A stretch of DNA of 64,000 nucleotides from Odontocerum albicorne (GCA_949825065.1 OX463855.1:36446281-36510280); one strand, 5' to 3'; positions 53,250 through 64,000 are shown, counted from the first letter of the stretch. Program-made: numbers and translations. The notes: generated by a model not told the origin, from the sequence alone.

Positions 53250-54325
53250 AAGAAAAAAAATTATGTCAGTATTCTTATGATACGTTGTTTGATTTTTTCA
53301 AGCCATTAAACTTTAGTAAGAGAGCGCTGGGACGATGATTTTTATGTCAGTATTCTTATGGTATGTTACGTTGTTTGTTTTTTTTTAAGTCATTTAATTT
53401 TAGTGTAGAGAGCACTGGGTCCATAATGTTTATGTCATTCTTCTTATGATACGTTGTTTGTTTTTTTAAGTAATTTAATTTTAGTAAGAGAGCGCTGGGT
53501 CCATGACTTTTATGTCAGTATTCGTATGATACGTTGTTTGTTTTTTTAAGTAATTTAATTTTAGTAAGAGAGCGCTGGGTCCATGATTTTTATGTCAGTA
53601 TTCTTATGATACGTTGTTTGTTTTTTTAAGACATTTAACTTTAGTAAGAGAGCGCTGGGTCCATGATTTTTATGTCAGTATTCTTATGATACGTTGTTTG
53701 TTTTTTTAAGACATTTAACTTTAGTAAGAGAGCGCTGGGTCCATGATTTTTATGTCAGTATTCTTATTGTATGTTACGTTGTTTGTTTTTTTTTAAGTCA
53801 TTTAATTTTAGGAAGAGAGCACTGGGTCCATAATGTTTATGTCAGTCTTCTTATGATACGTTGTTTGTTTTTTTAAGACATTTAACTTTAGTAAGAGAGC
53901 GCTGGGTCCATGATTTTTATGTCAGTATTCTTATGATACGTTGTTTGTTTTTTAAGCCATTTAACTTTAGTAAGAGAGCGCTGGGTCCATGATTTTTATG
54001 TCAGTATTCTTATTGTACTCGTATGTTAAGTCGTTTGTTTTTTTAAGTCATTTAATTTTAGTAAGAGAGCACTGGGTTCATAATGTTTATGCCAGTCTTC
54101 TTATGATATGTTGTTTGTTTTTTAAGTAATTTAACTTTAGTAAGACAGCGCTGGGTCCATGATTTTTATGTCAGTATTCTTATGATACGTTCTTTGTTTT
54201 TTTAAGCCATTTAACTTTAGTAAGAGAGCGCTGGGTCCATGATTTTTATGTCAGTATTCTTATCATACGTTGTTTGTTTTCTAAGCCATTTAACTTTAGT
54301 AAGAGAGTACTGTATCCATGATTTG
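53250..54325 (+). repeat. 80-bp minisatellite, about 13 copies with two unit types
   Basis: Main unit tttttatgtcagtattctta, tgatacgttgtttgtttttt, aagacatttaactttagtaa, gagagcgctgggtccatga (80 bp, for example 53581 to 53661). A variant with tgtatgttacgttg and agcactgggtccataatg recurs at about 53355, 53770 and 54015. Confidence 0.95.
54016..54023. repeat. TACTCGTA footprint inside one minisatellite unit
   Basis: This unit reads cttattg-TA-CTCG-TA-tgtta; the sister unit at about 53767 reads cttattg-TA-tgtta. Confidence 0.75.
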
Positions 54326-54399
54326 ATAAATTTAAAATACACAATGGTTAGCTAACTATATACAAGGATTGTGATAGAGCGAGGAAAAATAATAATTTT

Positions 54400-54870
54400 A
54401 ACGAAAGTATGGGATGTATAAGATAAGGTGCCATTTTTGGTCATCCAGAATGTATTGATCAGATTTTAACGTTTCGGAACATATATGAGAAATGTTGGGA
54501 AAAAGAGAAAAAAGTATTATGTGCATTTGTAAACTAAGAAAAGGTCGTGTAAATGAGAAATTGTGGGAAGCATTGAAAGCGTATGACGTGAATGATAAAT
54601 AACTAAGCGCAATTGCATCGCTGTATGAAGACAGTAGTGTATGTGTAAGAGTAAATGGAGAACTCACTGGGTAGTTTAAAATTACGAAAAGCGTAAAGTA
54701 AGGATGTGTGTTGTCACCTTGGTTGTTTAATTTGTATATAGATTCATGTGAGCGTGATTTAAAAGGTGATTGAATAAGTGTAAGCATGAGTGAAGTAAAT
54801 GTATGTGGTCTTCAGTACGTAGATAATATAATTATGTTTGCTGAAAATGAAGGCGACTAAAGAGATATAG
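54400..54870 (+). pseudogene. LINE-B reverse transcriptase domain fragment
   Basis: KGRVNEKLWEALKAYDVND, IASLYEDSSVCVRVNGELTG, GCVLSPWLFNLYIDSCERDL and GLQYVDNIIMFAENEGD, the palm of a LINE reverse transcriptase where the YADD box has become YVDN. Several stops. Inactive. Confidence 0.85.
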
Positions 54871-54924
54871 TAAGTGGGCTATATGAGAGATGTGTAGAAA
54901 AAGGTTTGAAAAAGGTGTATCTCG

Positions 54925-55090
54925 GTACCAGTTCGAACAGAATTCAGTCTTATTTGTATTCCCCTGATGATGAGGTAAAAGCCTTGAAGCCGGGAGGGTT
55001 ATACCGTTACAACAAGAGGAATAAACAGTGTTTGATAAACACAAATTACAATGTCTTTAAACCTTCACAATGTTAATGTCTTAGCTATAA
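54925..55090. mobile_element. Foldback element F5, right half only
   Basis: ggtaccagttcgaacagaat (internal, as at 16490), cccctgatgatgaggtaaaa, gccttgaagccgggaggg, gtgtttgataaacacaaatt and tgttaatgtcttagctat. Confidence 0.7.
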
Positions 55091-55169
55091 TAATATATAA
55101 ACTAGTATATTATACAATACAATAAGTTTCGGGTAATACAATTTGATTCAGAAAGTTAATAACGATATA

Positions 55170-55583
55170 CACTGGTACCTTGGGTTACGAACTTAATTCG
55201 TTCTTTGATTCCGTTCGCGAGCCGAAATCTTCGCAAACCGAATTTCATTTTCTTGGGAGCCGTAATGAGGGTTAATTTAATGCGAAATATATTTTATATA
55301 TACTGTATACTATATACTCGAATGCGAAATATATTTTATATATACTGTATATTGTATAGTATATAAAAAGCAGAAAATGTATCAAGAACAACGAATGTAA
55401 CGACAAACAATGTTCACCACGCGCGCACCTGAGAACAACTAATGCGTAATTGCGTAATGCGCCGTTACAACTAATTCGTGAGCCGAGGCATTGTACGCAG
55501 GTCGAGTCAACATTTGTTCGGAAATTGTGTTTGTAAGCCGATTTGTTCGTAACTAGAGGCGTTCGTGACCCGAGGTTTGACTG
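55170..55583. mobile_element. MITE with TA duplication, 414 bp
   Basis: TA at 55168-55169 and 55584-55585. Ends cactggtaccttgggttacg and the complement of cgtgacccgaggtttgactg; the GGTACCTCGGGTTACGAA-type end is a frequent Tc1/mariner MITE terminus in animals. A 46-bp internal AT-rich unit is duplicated at about 55281-55360. Confidence 0.7.
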
Positions 55584-55585
55584 TA

Positions 55586-55725
55586 TTAATCTCTTTCAAC
55601 CCACTGAAAATATGTTTAAGAGAAATCAAGCATGTATAAACCAGACTAGAACCTTTATTTTCAATTGAAATACCAACAGCAATCGAACCCGTAATCTCCA
55701 AGATGGAAGTTAGATGTCTTACAAA
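55586..55725 (-). mobile_element. SINE1
   Basis: Minus strand: gtaagacatctaacttccat, gattacgggttcgattgctg (good B box), ggttctagtctggtttatac, atttctcttaaacatatttt. Confidence 0.75.
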
Positions 55726-55998
55726 AAAAACATTTCGGAGGTTGACGAAGGTCGGTTGAGTGATAAATCATGAACAAAATCAAAGCTAAAAATTTGATTG
55801 ATATACGAGAGATTTTTATTTGCCGAATCTGGTAAAATTCAAACCTTTCGTGGAAAGAAAAGAAACAAAACGTATATCAATAAAGGAATTCTATAACAAA
55901 TAATGTAATATCCACTTTACGATTCTGAAAGAGATTCCAAAAGGTTTTATTCCATATTCAGGCAGTCACGTTGATACAATTCAAATGGTCCATTTTTC
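55726..55998. other. No recognised feature
   Basis: AT-rich. Confidence 0.5.
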
Positions 55999-56270
55999 TG
56001 AATCTTTCTTGGAAATGAGTTTTGCCAGAAGTTGGATATATGATATGTGATGAGGTAAATTTATATTTTTTTAAAACATTGTTTTAAATGGAATGTATTG
56101 TTATTTATTTATTTTCTCAAATTATATAAGAGTTCTGAATCTTTCTTGGAAATGAGTTTTGCCAGAAGTTGGATATATGATATGTGATGAGGTAAATTTA
56201 TATTTTTTTAAAACATTGTTTTAAATGGAATGTATTGTTATTTATTTATTTTCTCAAATTATATAAGAGT
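55999..56270 (+). repeat. 136-bp tandem duplication, apparently perfect
   Basis: 55999-56134 and 56135-56270 start ctgaatctttcttggaaatg and I see no difference between them. Confidence 0.95.
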
Positions 56271-56409
56271 TACGAGTGACATTGAGCTGCGTGCAGCGTA
56301 AGAAAAAAAACCGATAGAACACTAACACATATATACACGTCTAGTCGTATAAACACTGAAATCGAATAGTATCAAAATCTGCTAAAATGGTAGTCTAAAA
56401 CAGCATTTT

Positions 56410-57025
56410 TATATTCTTCTTCATCCCAGTGTCATGTTAGGTCCCCCCAACGTTGAATATCACCTGAGAGTAGACATATTTGTCCCCGGCAGCCTGAAAA
56501 AGATCTCCACCGCCCCTTATGCAAGTACAATCACATATATTGCGGAGTCAGTAGATTTGCCTCCTGCCAACACCTCTTCGGTCTTCTATTTTGCCTTGGA
56601 TGATCAGGTGTAGTAATTTGTACTTTGCTCCTCTAAGTACATGACCCAAGTAGGACACCTTTAGGATTTTAATATTAGTCAGCAACTCTCTACCAACTTT
56701 GGCTCTTTGAAGAACCATTGTGTTGCTGACCATATCCGTCCAGGGTATCCGTAGCATTCTCCGGTGCACCCATATTTCGAATGTTTCCAATCGGTTCATA
56801 CTACCAACTTTGAGGGTCCATGATTCAACTCCATGTAACCCCTTCAATAACACCGACCAAACGTAGCATTTGACTAACCGTTGTCGAAGTTTCAAGTTTA
56901 GATTATCATCGCAGAATACGCTTCTCATTTTATTAAAAGCCGCACGAGATGATTCAATTCTGCACTTGACTTTGGTTTCTGGGTCGAGGTCTTCCACTAG
57001 GATACTTCCGAGGTATTTGATTTTT
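56410..57025 (-). pseudogene. LINE-E ORF2 C-terminal region, longest copy
   Basis: Minus frame 56997-56548 (149 codons): MEDLDPETKVKCRIESSRAA, FNKMRSVFCDDNLNLKLRQR, GVESWTLKVGSMNRLETF, WVHRRMLRIPWTDMVSNT, SYLGHVLRGAKYKLLHLIIQ, EDRRGVGRRQIY, then a decayed end. This is the part after the palm of a LINE ORF2 protein. The upstream half is missing and the 3' end matches 29130 and 31560. Confidence 0.9.
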
Positions 57026-57184
57026 TAAATTTTTTTACAAATTTTTGCATTTTCATAGAAACTATAAATTACGTTACATACTGCACGCAGGGTAAGAACC
57101 AAAGTAAAAAAATCATTTATAAACAATCCTTTAGAAGAATAATTAGATCAAAACTAAGACGGTTTGATGGTATGAAGAAATACT

Positions 57185-57310
57185 AGCATTCTGAAAAGGG
57201 CAATTCAAATAGTAATTTCTGCTATTTAGGTTAAGTTTTATCAGATGATGGAAGAGTTACGAGACTTATTTGATGGCGTGTAGCAATAGAAAACAATCAA
57301 TAGGGGCCCT
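57185..57310 (+). pseudogene. LINE-B fragment
   Basis: LSDDGRVTRLI then WRVAIE, equivalent to FSGDGRVMRYI..WRDAI at 18310-18370. Confidence 0.6.
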
Positions 57311-57411
57311 TAAATATATGTACTCGTACTCGAACTGGATAATATCAAAATCTGTTATTATCTCTCAGATTTAACTCCGACGTGTTATCATTTAGTAGAC
57401 CAAAAACTTAA

Positions 57412-58139
57412 CCCTTAAATGCATCTGGATGCATATCTGCAACAGTTTATTCTGACATCTATAAATGTCAGTGGGAACTAAAATTAGATGTTTGAATTAT
57501 TGATTCAGCTAAGATGCAAACTGATAATCATTTTTTAAAATTTTTTTTTTGTCAGATATCATTGCCTACTGCAAAAAAATTCATTTATAGCTGTCAAACG
57601 GGGGACGCCGCACCACTGTCAAATATAGGTAAGCTATTTTCAAAGTTAAATATTTTGAGTATTTTGTGAATTACAAAAAAAAAAAAATTTCTTCGGCTTC
57701 AAAATAAGGTAAGCTTTGCAATGATGCATATAATGTTATGAAATATTCGTAATCAAAAGAAATAACGAAGATAATTCATATGTGTAGATCTACATCATCG
57801 TACATTTACGCCATTTTGAATAATGGTTGCATAGTGAGGCGTTTACCCATATATGTTCTAATAAATATATTTTTATTGTATTACAGCATGGCAAAAAGAG
57901 ACATTATACCAAATGAAAAGCTAGAGGAGTATTTAAACTAAATTTTGGACGAATCTACGCAAAACTTTGTTTACTCCTTAATTCATGATGATCCATTTCT
58001 GCGACATATAATTTTTATTCAATAAAAAATGGTAAAAATGTCTTGGGATTTTTAAAATTATTTTTCCCTTTATCTACAGGTTAATATGCACCATGATTAT
58101 ATTTTTTAAAGAGAAATGAAAAAATCATGCATTTAAGGG
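57412..58139 (+). mobile_element. piggyBac-like element, 728 bp
   Basis: TTAA at 57408-57411 and 58140-58143, with 13-bp perfect terminal repeats ccttaaatgcat preceded by c. The TTAA target and CCCTT start are the piggyBac hallmark. Subterminal palindrome atgcatctggatgcat. Inside is a short N-terminal coding remnant. Confidence 0.8.
57888..58022 (+). pseudogene. Small coding remnant in the piggyBac-like element
   Basis: After a good splice acceptor (ttattgtattacag) the ATG at 57888 opens MAKRDIIPNEKLEEYLN, a stop, then in frame ILDESTQNFVYSLIHDDPF. An acidic N-terminus starting MxKR..xxEE(L) fits piggyBac-type transposases, but no catalytic Asp region is present. The assignment rests mainly on the flanking repeats. 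Confidence 0.45.
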
Positions 58140-58254
58140 TTAAAAAGGTAATATCTATATATTATTTAACTATTTGTTTACCCTCCTCTCAAACTTCCTC
58201 ATATAATATGTCATATGTTTAAAAAAAATATGCAATTCTGGTTTTAACTAATTT

Positions 58255-58516
58255 AAAATAAAGTATTTATTCCACTTTTTTTATGACGGTATAACCCTAC
58301 CGGTTTCAAGGCTTTCACCTCATCTTCAGGGGAGCACAAACAAGACTTGTTTCTTTGTGCTCCCCTGTCTTGGTTGTGCTCCCCTGAAGATGAGGTGAAA
58401 GCCTTGAAACCGGTAGGGTTATACCGTCACAAAAAAGTGGAATAAACAGTGTTTGATAAAAATAAATAACAATGTCTTTAAACCTCCACAACGTTAATGC
58501 CTTAACTATAAACAAC
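58255..58516. mobile_element. Foldback element F6, best preserved
   Basis: Left arm aaccctaccggtttcaaggc, tttcacctcatcttcagggg, agcacaaac; a small internal palindrome; then agatgaggtgaaagccttga, aaccggtagggttataccgt, cacaaaaaagtggaataaac, acgttaatgccttaactat. Confidence 0.8.
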
Positions 58517-58859
58517 ATAAAAAAAAGTTTAAAAATTCCAGCGAAAGATAAATACTCGTAGACTAGTTCGCGTTCTCTATAACCCTATATTATACAAAAA
58601 TGTTATTGACTCGTGTAAAGGCCACGATGTCACTCCATAATTTTCGATCTCCATTTTATTTGAGGAGCTTTCAAATCCTGACCTGGCGGCTGTGGACCGT
58701 ATTTGAAGCGTGAGAAAAATTAATGAGGGTAACGTATCATGTTCTCCGGTAGCTAAAGCCTTTATTCAAACCTGGCACGATCTTTTGGAACAGGGGAAAA
58801 CAAACTTTTTCCTCGGTATATACTGAAACTACTTGTTTTTGCTCTAGATATGTGATCCG

Positions 58860-59965
58860 AAGTAAATCCGATAACTAAATTTGCAAACTGTTATCATGTT
58901 GAAGTTTATGATTGGTTTACTTTACTTATGAATCTTATTAATGATAAGATAATAGTCAAGAATAGTATTTTATTACCAACTTTGATGTATGGAAGTGAAA
59001 CGTGGATGTAGAATAAGACTGAGAAATGTCGAATAAATGCTGTAGAAATGCGTGCAGTAAGAAGAATACATGGAGTGATTATGTATGCTCTTTTTTACTG
59101 TCCATGCATTGAGACTCTGAAATCAGTTACAAACCAATGTTAGACTATCTTATATGGAATTAAGTGAAAGAGATTAATGTGAATTTAAGGTTGATGTGAT
59201 GAGAAAGATAAAAAAGACCACTGTGATATGGTATGAGCATGTAGAACGTATGAATGAAGTAATACCAACAAAACAAATATACAGCGCAAATGTGAGTTTA
59301 AGGCGTGGTAAAAGAAGTCCAAGGAAAGTATGACAGGATCGAGTGTATGATAATTTGAAAAAAGAAAATGTTTACTCAGAGAAATCTTAGGAGCAGTATG
59401 AGAAGTTGTATCTCTGACGTCTGGCGGTCTCTCCTTTCTGTCTACCCCGAAGGGAGACGGTGTGATGGTATTTATTTATGAATTGTATTATATTGTTAAG
59501 TATATTGAAAATAAATTAAATTAAGGTGGAATAATGTGCAAAGAAATGTCATCAAAACTAAATACACTAACTAAAGTTGCAAACTGTTTTCACGTGAAAC
59601 TCTATAATTGCTTTACATACTTTACTTATGAATCACATTTCATAGAAATTTCCTGAGTAAAATAAAATGAAGGGGAAGAAATGTGATCAAAACTAATTTC
59701 GTAAACAAAAGTTACAAACTGTTATCACGTGGAGCTCTACAATTGGTTTACATACTTTACTTATGAATCACATTTTATATAAATTTCCTGAGTAAAATAA
59801 ATTGAAGGGGAAGAAATGTGATCAAAACTAATTACGTAAACTAAAGTTGCAAACTGTTATCATATGGAACTATATAACTGGTTTACATACTTTACTTATG
59901 AATCACATTGTACTATAAAATTCCTGAATAAAATAAATAAAACTAAGGGAAAGAAATGCAATTAA
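58860..59965 (+). repeat. About 135-bp satellite, 4 units, interrupted by LINE-B
   Basis: Unit gatcaaaactaattacgtaa, actaaagttgcaaactgtta, ggtttacatactttacttat, gaatcacattttatat; full units start near 59541, 59676, 59810, and a decayed one near 59950. A further partial unit at 58865-58935 is cut off by the LINE-B piece. Confidence 0.85.
58945..59490 (+). pseudogene. LINE-B C-terminus to 3' end, inside the satellite, itself carrying a LINE-A scrap
   Basis: LLPTLMYGSETWM, NKTEKCRINAVEMRAVRRIH, then 59088-59146 is LINE-A (tgtccatgcattgagactct, gttacaaaccaatgttaga), then the remaining LINE-B tail and the terminal stem taccccgaagggagacggtg at about 59440-59460. Confidence 0.8.
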
Positions 59966-60050
59966 AACAAATTACGGAAACCAAGGATAAAAACTTTAAT
60001 CATGTAAACTTTACGATTGGTACAAATTTGAAAATTGGTTTGTAGTCTGG

Positions 60051-60353
60051 ATTACTTAAATCATCGTTACGGTGTTGATGTTTGATAATACAATATGGTA
60101 ATTACTTAAATCATCGTTAAAATGTTGATGTTTGAGAATACAACATGGTAATTTCTTAAATCATCGTTACGATGTTGATGTTTGAGAATACAACATGGTA
60201 ATTACTTAAATCATCGTTAAGATGTTGATGTTTGAGAATAAAACATGGTAATTACTTAAATCATCATTACGATGTTGATGTTTGAGAATACAATATGGTA
60301 ATTACTTAAATCGTCGTTAAGATGTTGATGTTTGAGAATGCAACATGGTAATT
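60051..60353 (+). repeat. 50-bp tandem repeat, 6 copies
   Basis: Unit ttacttaaatcatcgttacg plus atgttgatgtttgagaatac, aacatggtaa. Confidence 0.95.
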
Positions 60354-60825
60354 ATTCTGTTAGGTTGTAAAGTACACAAAAAATTAATATAAAATCTATG
60401 TTTTTTTACTTAATGAAATTTGAAGAAATTTAATCCTGTGTTTTAATGGTTTGCCTCGTTATTTAATATTTTTCAATATTTTCTGAACTCGATTCTCTAA
60501 AACATCTGTTTGATCATGTGTAAATAATTGCTGGGTTATAATAAAACTAACTTTATTTTACAAGACTTCATTATTTTATTCACTGGGTGTAAAATTGGAT
60601 AACTTATTTTCTTAGATAATTTTCAATAAAGGTACTTTGCCAGTCAAAAGTTTTTTCAGTAACAAAAATAGTAAAATTCTCAGTATATGTTGGTGAAATT
60701 TATTTTCGTGGGTATACGAGTAATAGAGATCTTTGAAATAAATTTCTTAAGTATTTATTGATTAGTTATACCTACGTTACCTCAAAATCATTGATCCAAA
60801 TGAATCTTTAAGCAAAAAAATTAGT
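60354..60825. other. No gene; one footprint word at 60715
   Basis: AT-rich. TACGAGTA at 60715-60722. Confidence 0.5.
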
Positions 60826-60827
60826 AA

Positions 60828-61382
60828 AGGGTCTTTCAAATTGAGCAGTTTTTTTTAATTCTTGGAGAAAACACAGATGGCGTCACGAACTTGCCTGGGT
60901 CTTGTGACATTTGAGAAGTGTAATGTATGTCATTTATAAAAATTGAGTCGTATACAATACAACAACGCGTTCAAATCATTGAATTATTTTATGTATTGTA
61001 ATCTCTGGAAACGGTGATGTTAATTTGTCACCAAGATCATGTGATCTGATACCATTGGACTATTTTCTCTGGGGTTACGTGAAAAGCTAGGTCTATAAGA
61101 ATGACCAATCAAATCTTGAGCTGAATGACGAAATTATTAGCGTTATTGGTGAGTTAGAACCGCAATTATGCCAAAAAGTCATCGAAAATTTGGACAAAAG
61201 AGTGGACATCTGTGGAGCTGCAAAACGTGAACATTTGGCAGATATTGTTTGTTTATGTTGAAATGTCATACATTATACTTCAATGACTAATAAAAAACTT
61301 TTTGAAATCAAAGCCAATTGTGTGTTTTAGTCAAGAATAAAAAAAATAGAATTAAAAAAAACCGCTCAATTTGGAAGACCCT
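60828..61382 (+). mobile_element. TcM1 copy 3
   Basis: Ends agggtctttcaaattgagca and the complement; TA adjoins both ends approximately. Plus-strand C-terminal transposase remnant: DVNLSPRSCDLIPLDYFLW, GYVKS then stop, DEIISVIGELEPQLCQKVIE, DKRVDICGAAKREHLADIV. LDYFLW would hold the last catalytic Asp of this IS630/Tc1-type family. Confidence 0.85.
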
Positions 61383-61384
61383 AT

Positions 61385-61910
61385 ATAAGCTAAATAAAAA
61401 GTACACAAATACAAGCTAAATATCTAAATGCTGAATAGAATAATAAATACGGTAAATATATGTGTATAAGCTGAATAAAGTATATAAAGAAGCTGAATAA
61501 ATATGTATAAGCTGAATAAAAAGTATATAGAAGCTGAATAAAAATGTACAAGTTTAAAATAATACATAAATAAGCTGAATATGTTTAACTTGAATGAAGT
61601 ATTATATATGGTGCATCTGAATAAAGATGTATAAGCTAATTTAAATATTTAGTGGAGTTGAATAAATATGTGTAAGCTGAATAAAGTGAATAGTGAAGCT
61701 AAATAAATATGTATAAGCTGAATAAAAAAAATATGAAGCTGAGTGCATACTCTTATGTATAAGCTGAATAAAATATATGGATAAGCTAAAAAAATATATA
61801 TTCAGTGAATACTGTTACCTTAATATAATATATGGTATACCATGTACCTAAGTAATCAAGATAAATGTGTATAAGCTGAATAAAAAGTATAAATGCAATA
61901 AATATTCGAT
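61385..61910 (+). repeat. Degenerate array of aagctgaataaatatgtat
   Basis: The word (t)aagctgaataaa recurs about 15 times at irregular 18-40 bp spacing. Confidence 0.8.
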
Positions 61911-62484
61911 TCGCATTTATCCAATTAAAAAAGATTTTAGCAAAGCGAAAAAAGAGATCTGGATTAAAAGATTTAATACATTTCTTTTATTATAGTTAAG
62001 GATGTGGCTTTAACTTTGTGTGACTCTTTAATATAATATTTAACAAAAAATTAATTTGTTTAACACTGATGACATTAAACTCACTATATGTGTTTTTACC
62101 TTCAATGCTTTCCGCTTGAGGAGAGCTCGAGAAAGGAAGAAGAAAGACGTGTAACGGGGATTGTTATAATATTAATTGTGAAAAAATATTTTTTCTGTAT
62201 TTAGGCAGGCTAATAGTTTTGAAGCTTTTAAGACTTGTAAAAGTCATACTTTTGAACAATGTTACACTGCGTAGGCGCGATTAAAGAGATTGTAAAAAAT
62301 ATAAAGATGTAATTTATTAGGGCAGTATTCTAAAAAAAACGTGAGTTACCGTATTTTTTCTGAGACAAGTTAAGAAAAGAATATAGTATAAATTGTAAAG
62401 ATATACACCTCATTCACGAAAAATTGTAAAACTATGACAAAAAATTGTAAAAATATACACCTCATTCACGAGCACCAGTTTACT
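61911..62484. other. No recognised feature
   Basis: AT-rich; cacctcattcacga occurs twice near 62407 and 62457. Confidence 0.5.
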
Positions 62485-62700
62485 TTTTTTTTATCCACTT
62501 TGTACGGATTTCTTCCGTTACGCAAAGATGGTCTGCTTCTAGCGTTAGCTTATTCGTTAGGAAGAATATTAGCCAGGATTCTTCTGATACTGCTAGGAGG
62601 TGCAGAGAATATATCTACAGTGTCATTCAGTTGGTTCAATATCTCTATACCACGCGTGACTGAGTGTTTAGCCATGATATTCGTCCTGTAAGTTGGTATG
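62485..62700 (-). pseudogene. LINE-G fragment
   Basis: Reverse complement of 46430-46640 (gaatgacactgtagatatat, tggctaaacactcagtcacg), about 90 percent alike by eye. Confidence 0.85.
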
Positions 62701-63869
62701 TAAAACTTATGCCTTAACTTATTATTGATTTGTGGTGTCGGACGTCTGTATTTGTTTTGCGTACTGTATGAACTGTCAAATTAATGTGCAGAGATTTAAA
62801 AGGTATAAAAATATGTGAAAATAACTGAAATAAAGTAAAATAACTGAAAAAAAATTTATATACAGAGGTATTAAAATTAAATGCATGCATTGTCATTTAA
62901 AGATATTCGTGAATAATATTTCTTTTGGTATTTAAAATGTTTTTCTCCAGAGACATAGTACTATCTATCATTTACCTTTAGACCATAATACGCACCCCCG
63001 TTTGAAGTCGGTGTTATCTAAATGAAACGGTGTGTCTTATGGTTTTGAAAAAAAAACACAATATTTTTTAAACTACACATTTTGACACCCTCAGGAATTA
63101 TATTCCAAAATACCCGATCACTATAACTACTCATGTGTTCAATTCACAAACAGAATAGCAAAAACTTTCGAAAAGCTCACCGACCAGACTTTATAACCTC
63201 TACTCGAAATCATCTTTCACCTTTTCGAACCTCTTATTTTTGGATTGAATGAATTGGCTAACGCCAACGGCTATATTCCTTAGAAGATCTTTTTGGTCGT
63301 ATTTATTCAAAAAAGAACCAACCCACATTTAATATATTTTGAGACATTTTAGCTAACAGGTTTTTGTATGGAATTGGGATTTTTAAACTTTGGATTCATA
63401 TGAAATTTTAAATTAAACAAATTGAATTATTTTTATATTTTTGGACCTGCAGGGTTGAAGAATATTTACTGGATAATAAATACAACAATAAATACTACAA
63501 AATATTCGTGGAACTCAATATTGATGCAGATGCAAAAACTAGGAAACCAATATGGACATTGCGCGGATCCTTTCGAGTTCACATTACGCGTGCATGAAGT
63601 TTTTAAAAGATTTATTTTAAATTTGAATAATACGAGTATTTCCGCGAATATGTCAGTATTTATTTGTCATTTTGATCAGTTGAAAAACTGTAATTGTATT
63701 AAAATGTAATTTTAGCGTTTTGTATAAATAAACATATTTTTTTATCAAAATGTCACACATTTATTAATGAGTAAAAGTGTAATTCTAATGGTTGATGAGA
63801 GCGTGCAACGGGGTTTTGTTTTTGTGTAATCAAAAATCAGAAAGAAGTATCGATTTATTTTTCTCATGC
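62701..63869. other. No recognised gene
   Basis: The 95-codon frame 63422-63709 (KLGNQYGHCADPFEFTLRVH, EVFKRFILNLNNTSISAN) is the only candidate. It looks protein-like, but I cannot assign it and there is no context. TACGAGTA at 63631-63638 lies inside that frame. Confidence 0.35.
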
Positions 63870-64000
63870 TAAATATCCTCAGTGAGATACATGCAAAAGC
63901 CTAGTTTACTGGGGATACGACAAATGAAAGGCAACAAACCCAGATCCATTAAAATTGTATGTCTAAATCAAATTATCTGTTGTTTTTCTCAAATTGTGTA
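63870..64000 (-). repeat. Repeat R, running off the window
   Basis: cctcagtgagatacatgcaa, aagcctagtttactggggat, acgacaaatgaaaggcaaca, aacccagatccattaaaatt. Close to 30940-31060. Confidence 0.8.

Noticed and set aside
57321..57328. Filled/empty footprint comparison with 56340
   Set aside because: The two loci align too poorly outside the word to call an insertion.

Overview
This is an AT-rich eukaryotic window, most likely from an insect or another arthropod. It holds DD34D mariner elements, RTE-, CR1/L2- and Jockey-like LINE fragments, a tRNA-derived SINE, Harbinger, hAT and piggyBac-like MITEs, and more than a dozen minisatellites. I found no convincing host gene, rRNA gene or intact tRNA gene, and nothing bacterial. 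Almost every long open frame is a transposon relic, the antisense of one, or the translation of a tandem repeat. The species cannot be fixed from sequence alone.

Layout. 1-5 kb: a Tc1/mariner-type deletion derivative (TcM1), a broken RTE-like reverse transcriptase and mariner copy A. 5-12 kb: LINE-B pieces, a LINE-C fragment that runs into a 41-bp array, several short arrays, a foldback element and an array grown from the SINE body. 12.7-13.3 kb: a Harbinger-type element with a MADF-domain exon. 13-20 kb: LINE-A, a 30-bp array, a 53-bp array, a second foldback element, LINE-B reverse transcriptase and a 43-bp array. 20-31 kb: Jockey-like LINE-D, mariner copy B, SINEs, repeat R and LINE-E. 31-36 kb: LINE-E, two kinds of SINE, a 183-bp MITE and mariner copy C, which has the longest intact transposase frame. 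36-45 kb: an AC/AT microsatellite, LINE-B, TcM1, foldback elements, an RTE deletion derivative and a second mariner family split by LINE-A. 45-53 kb: LINE-G, SINEs (one split by a hAT MITE) and a hAT-like MITE. 53-64 kb: an 80-bp minisatellite, further LINE pieces, a piggyBac-like element and TcM1 copy 3.

These parts interact as parasites and hosts of each other. MITEs sit in SINEs, LINEs sit in mariners and satellites, minisatellites have grown out of LINE and SINE sequence, and the SINE tail resembles the tail of LINE-A copy 2. The strongest unexplained signal is an excess of the 8-mer TACGAGTA/TACTCGTA (21 exact sites counted by eye). Three of these can be compared with related empty copies, and each differs by a 6-bp insertion at a TA. 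That is the form expected of a Tc1/mariner excision footprint (TA, four terminal bases CGAG, TA). The mariners here end in CGAG.
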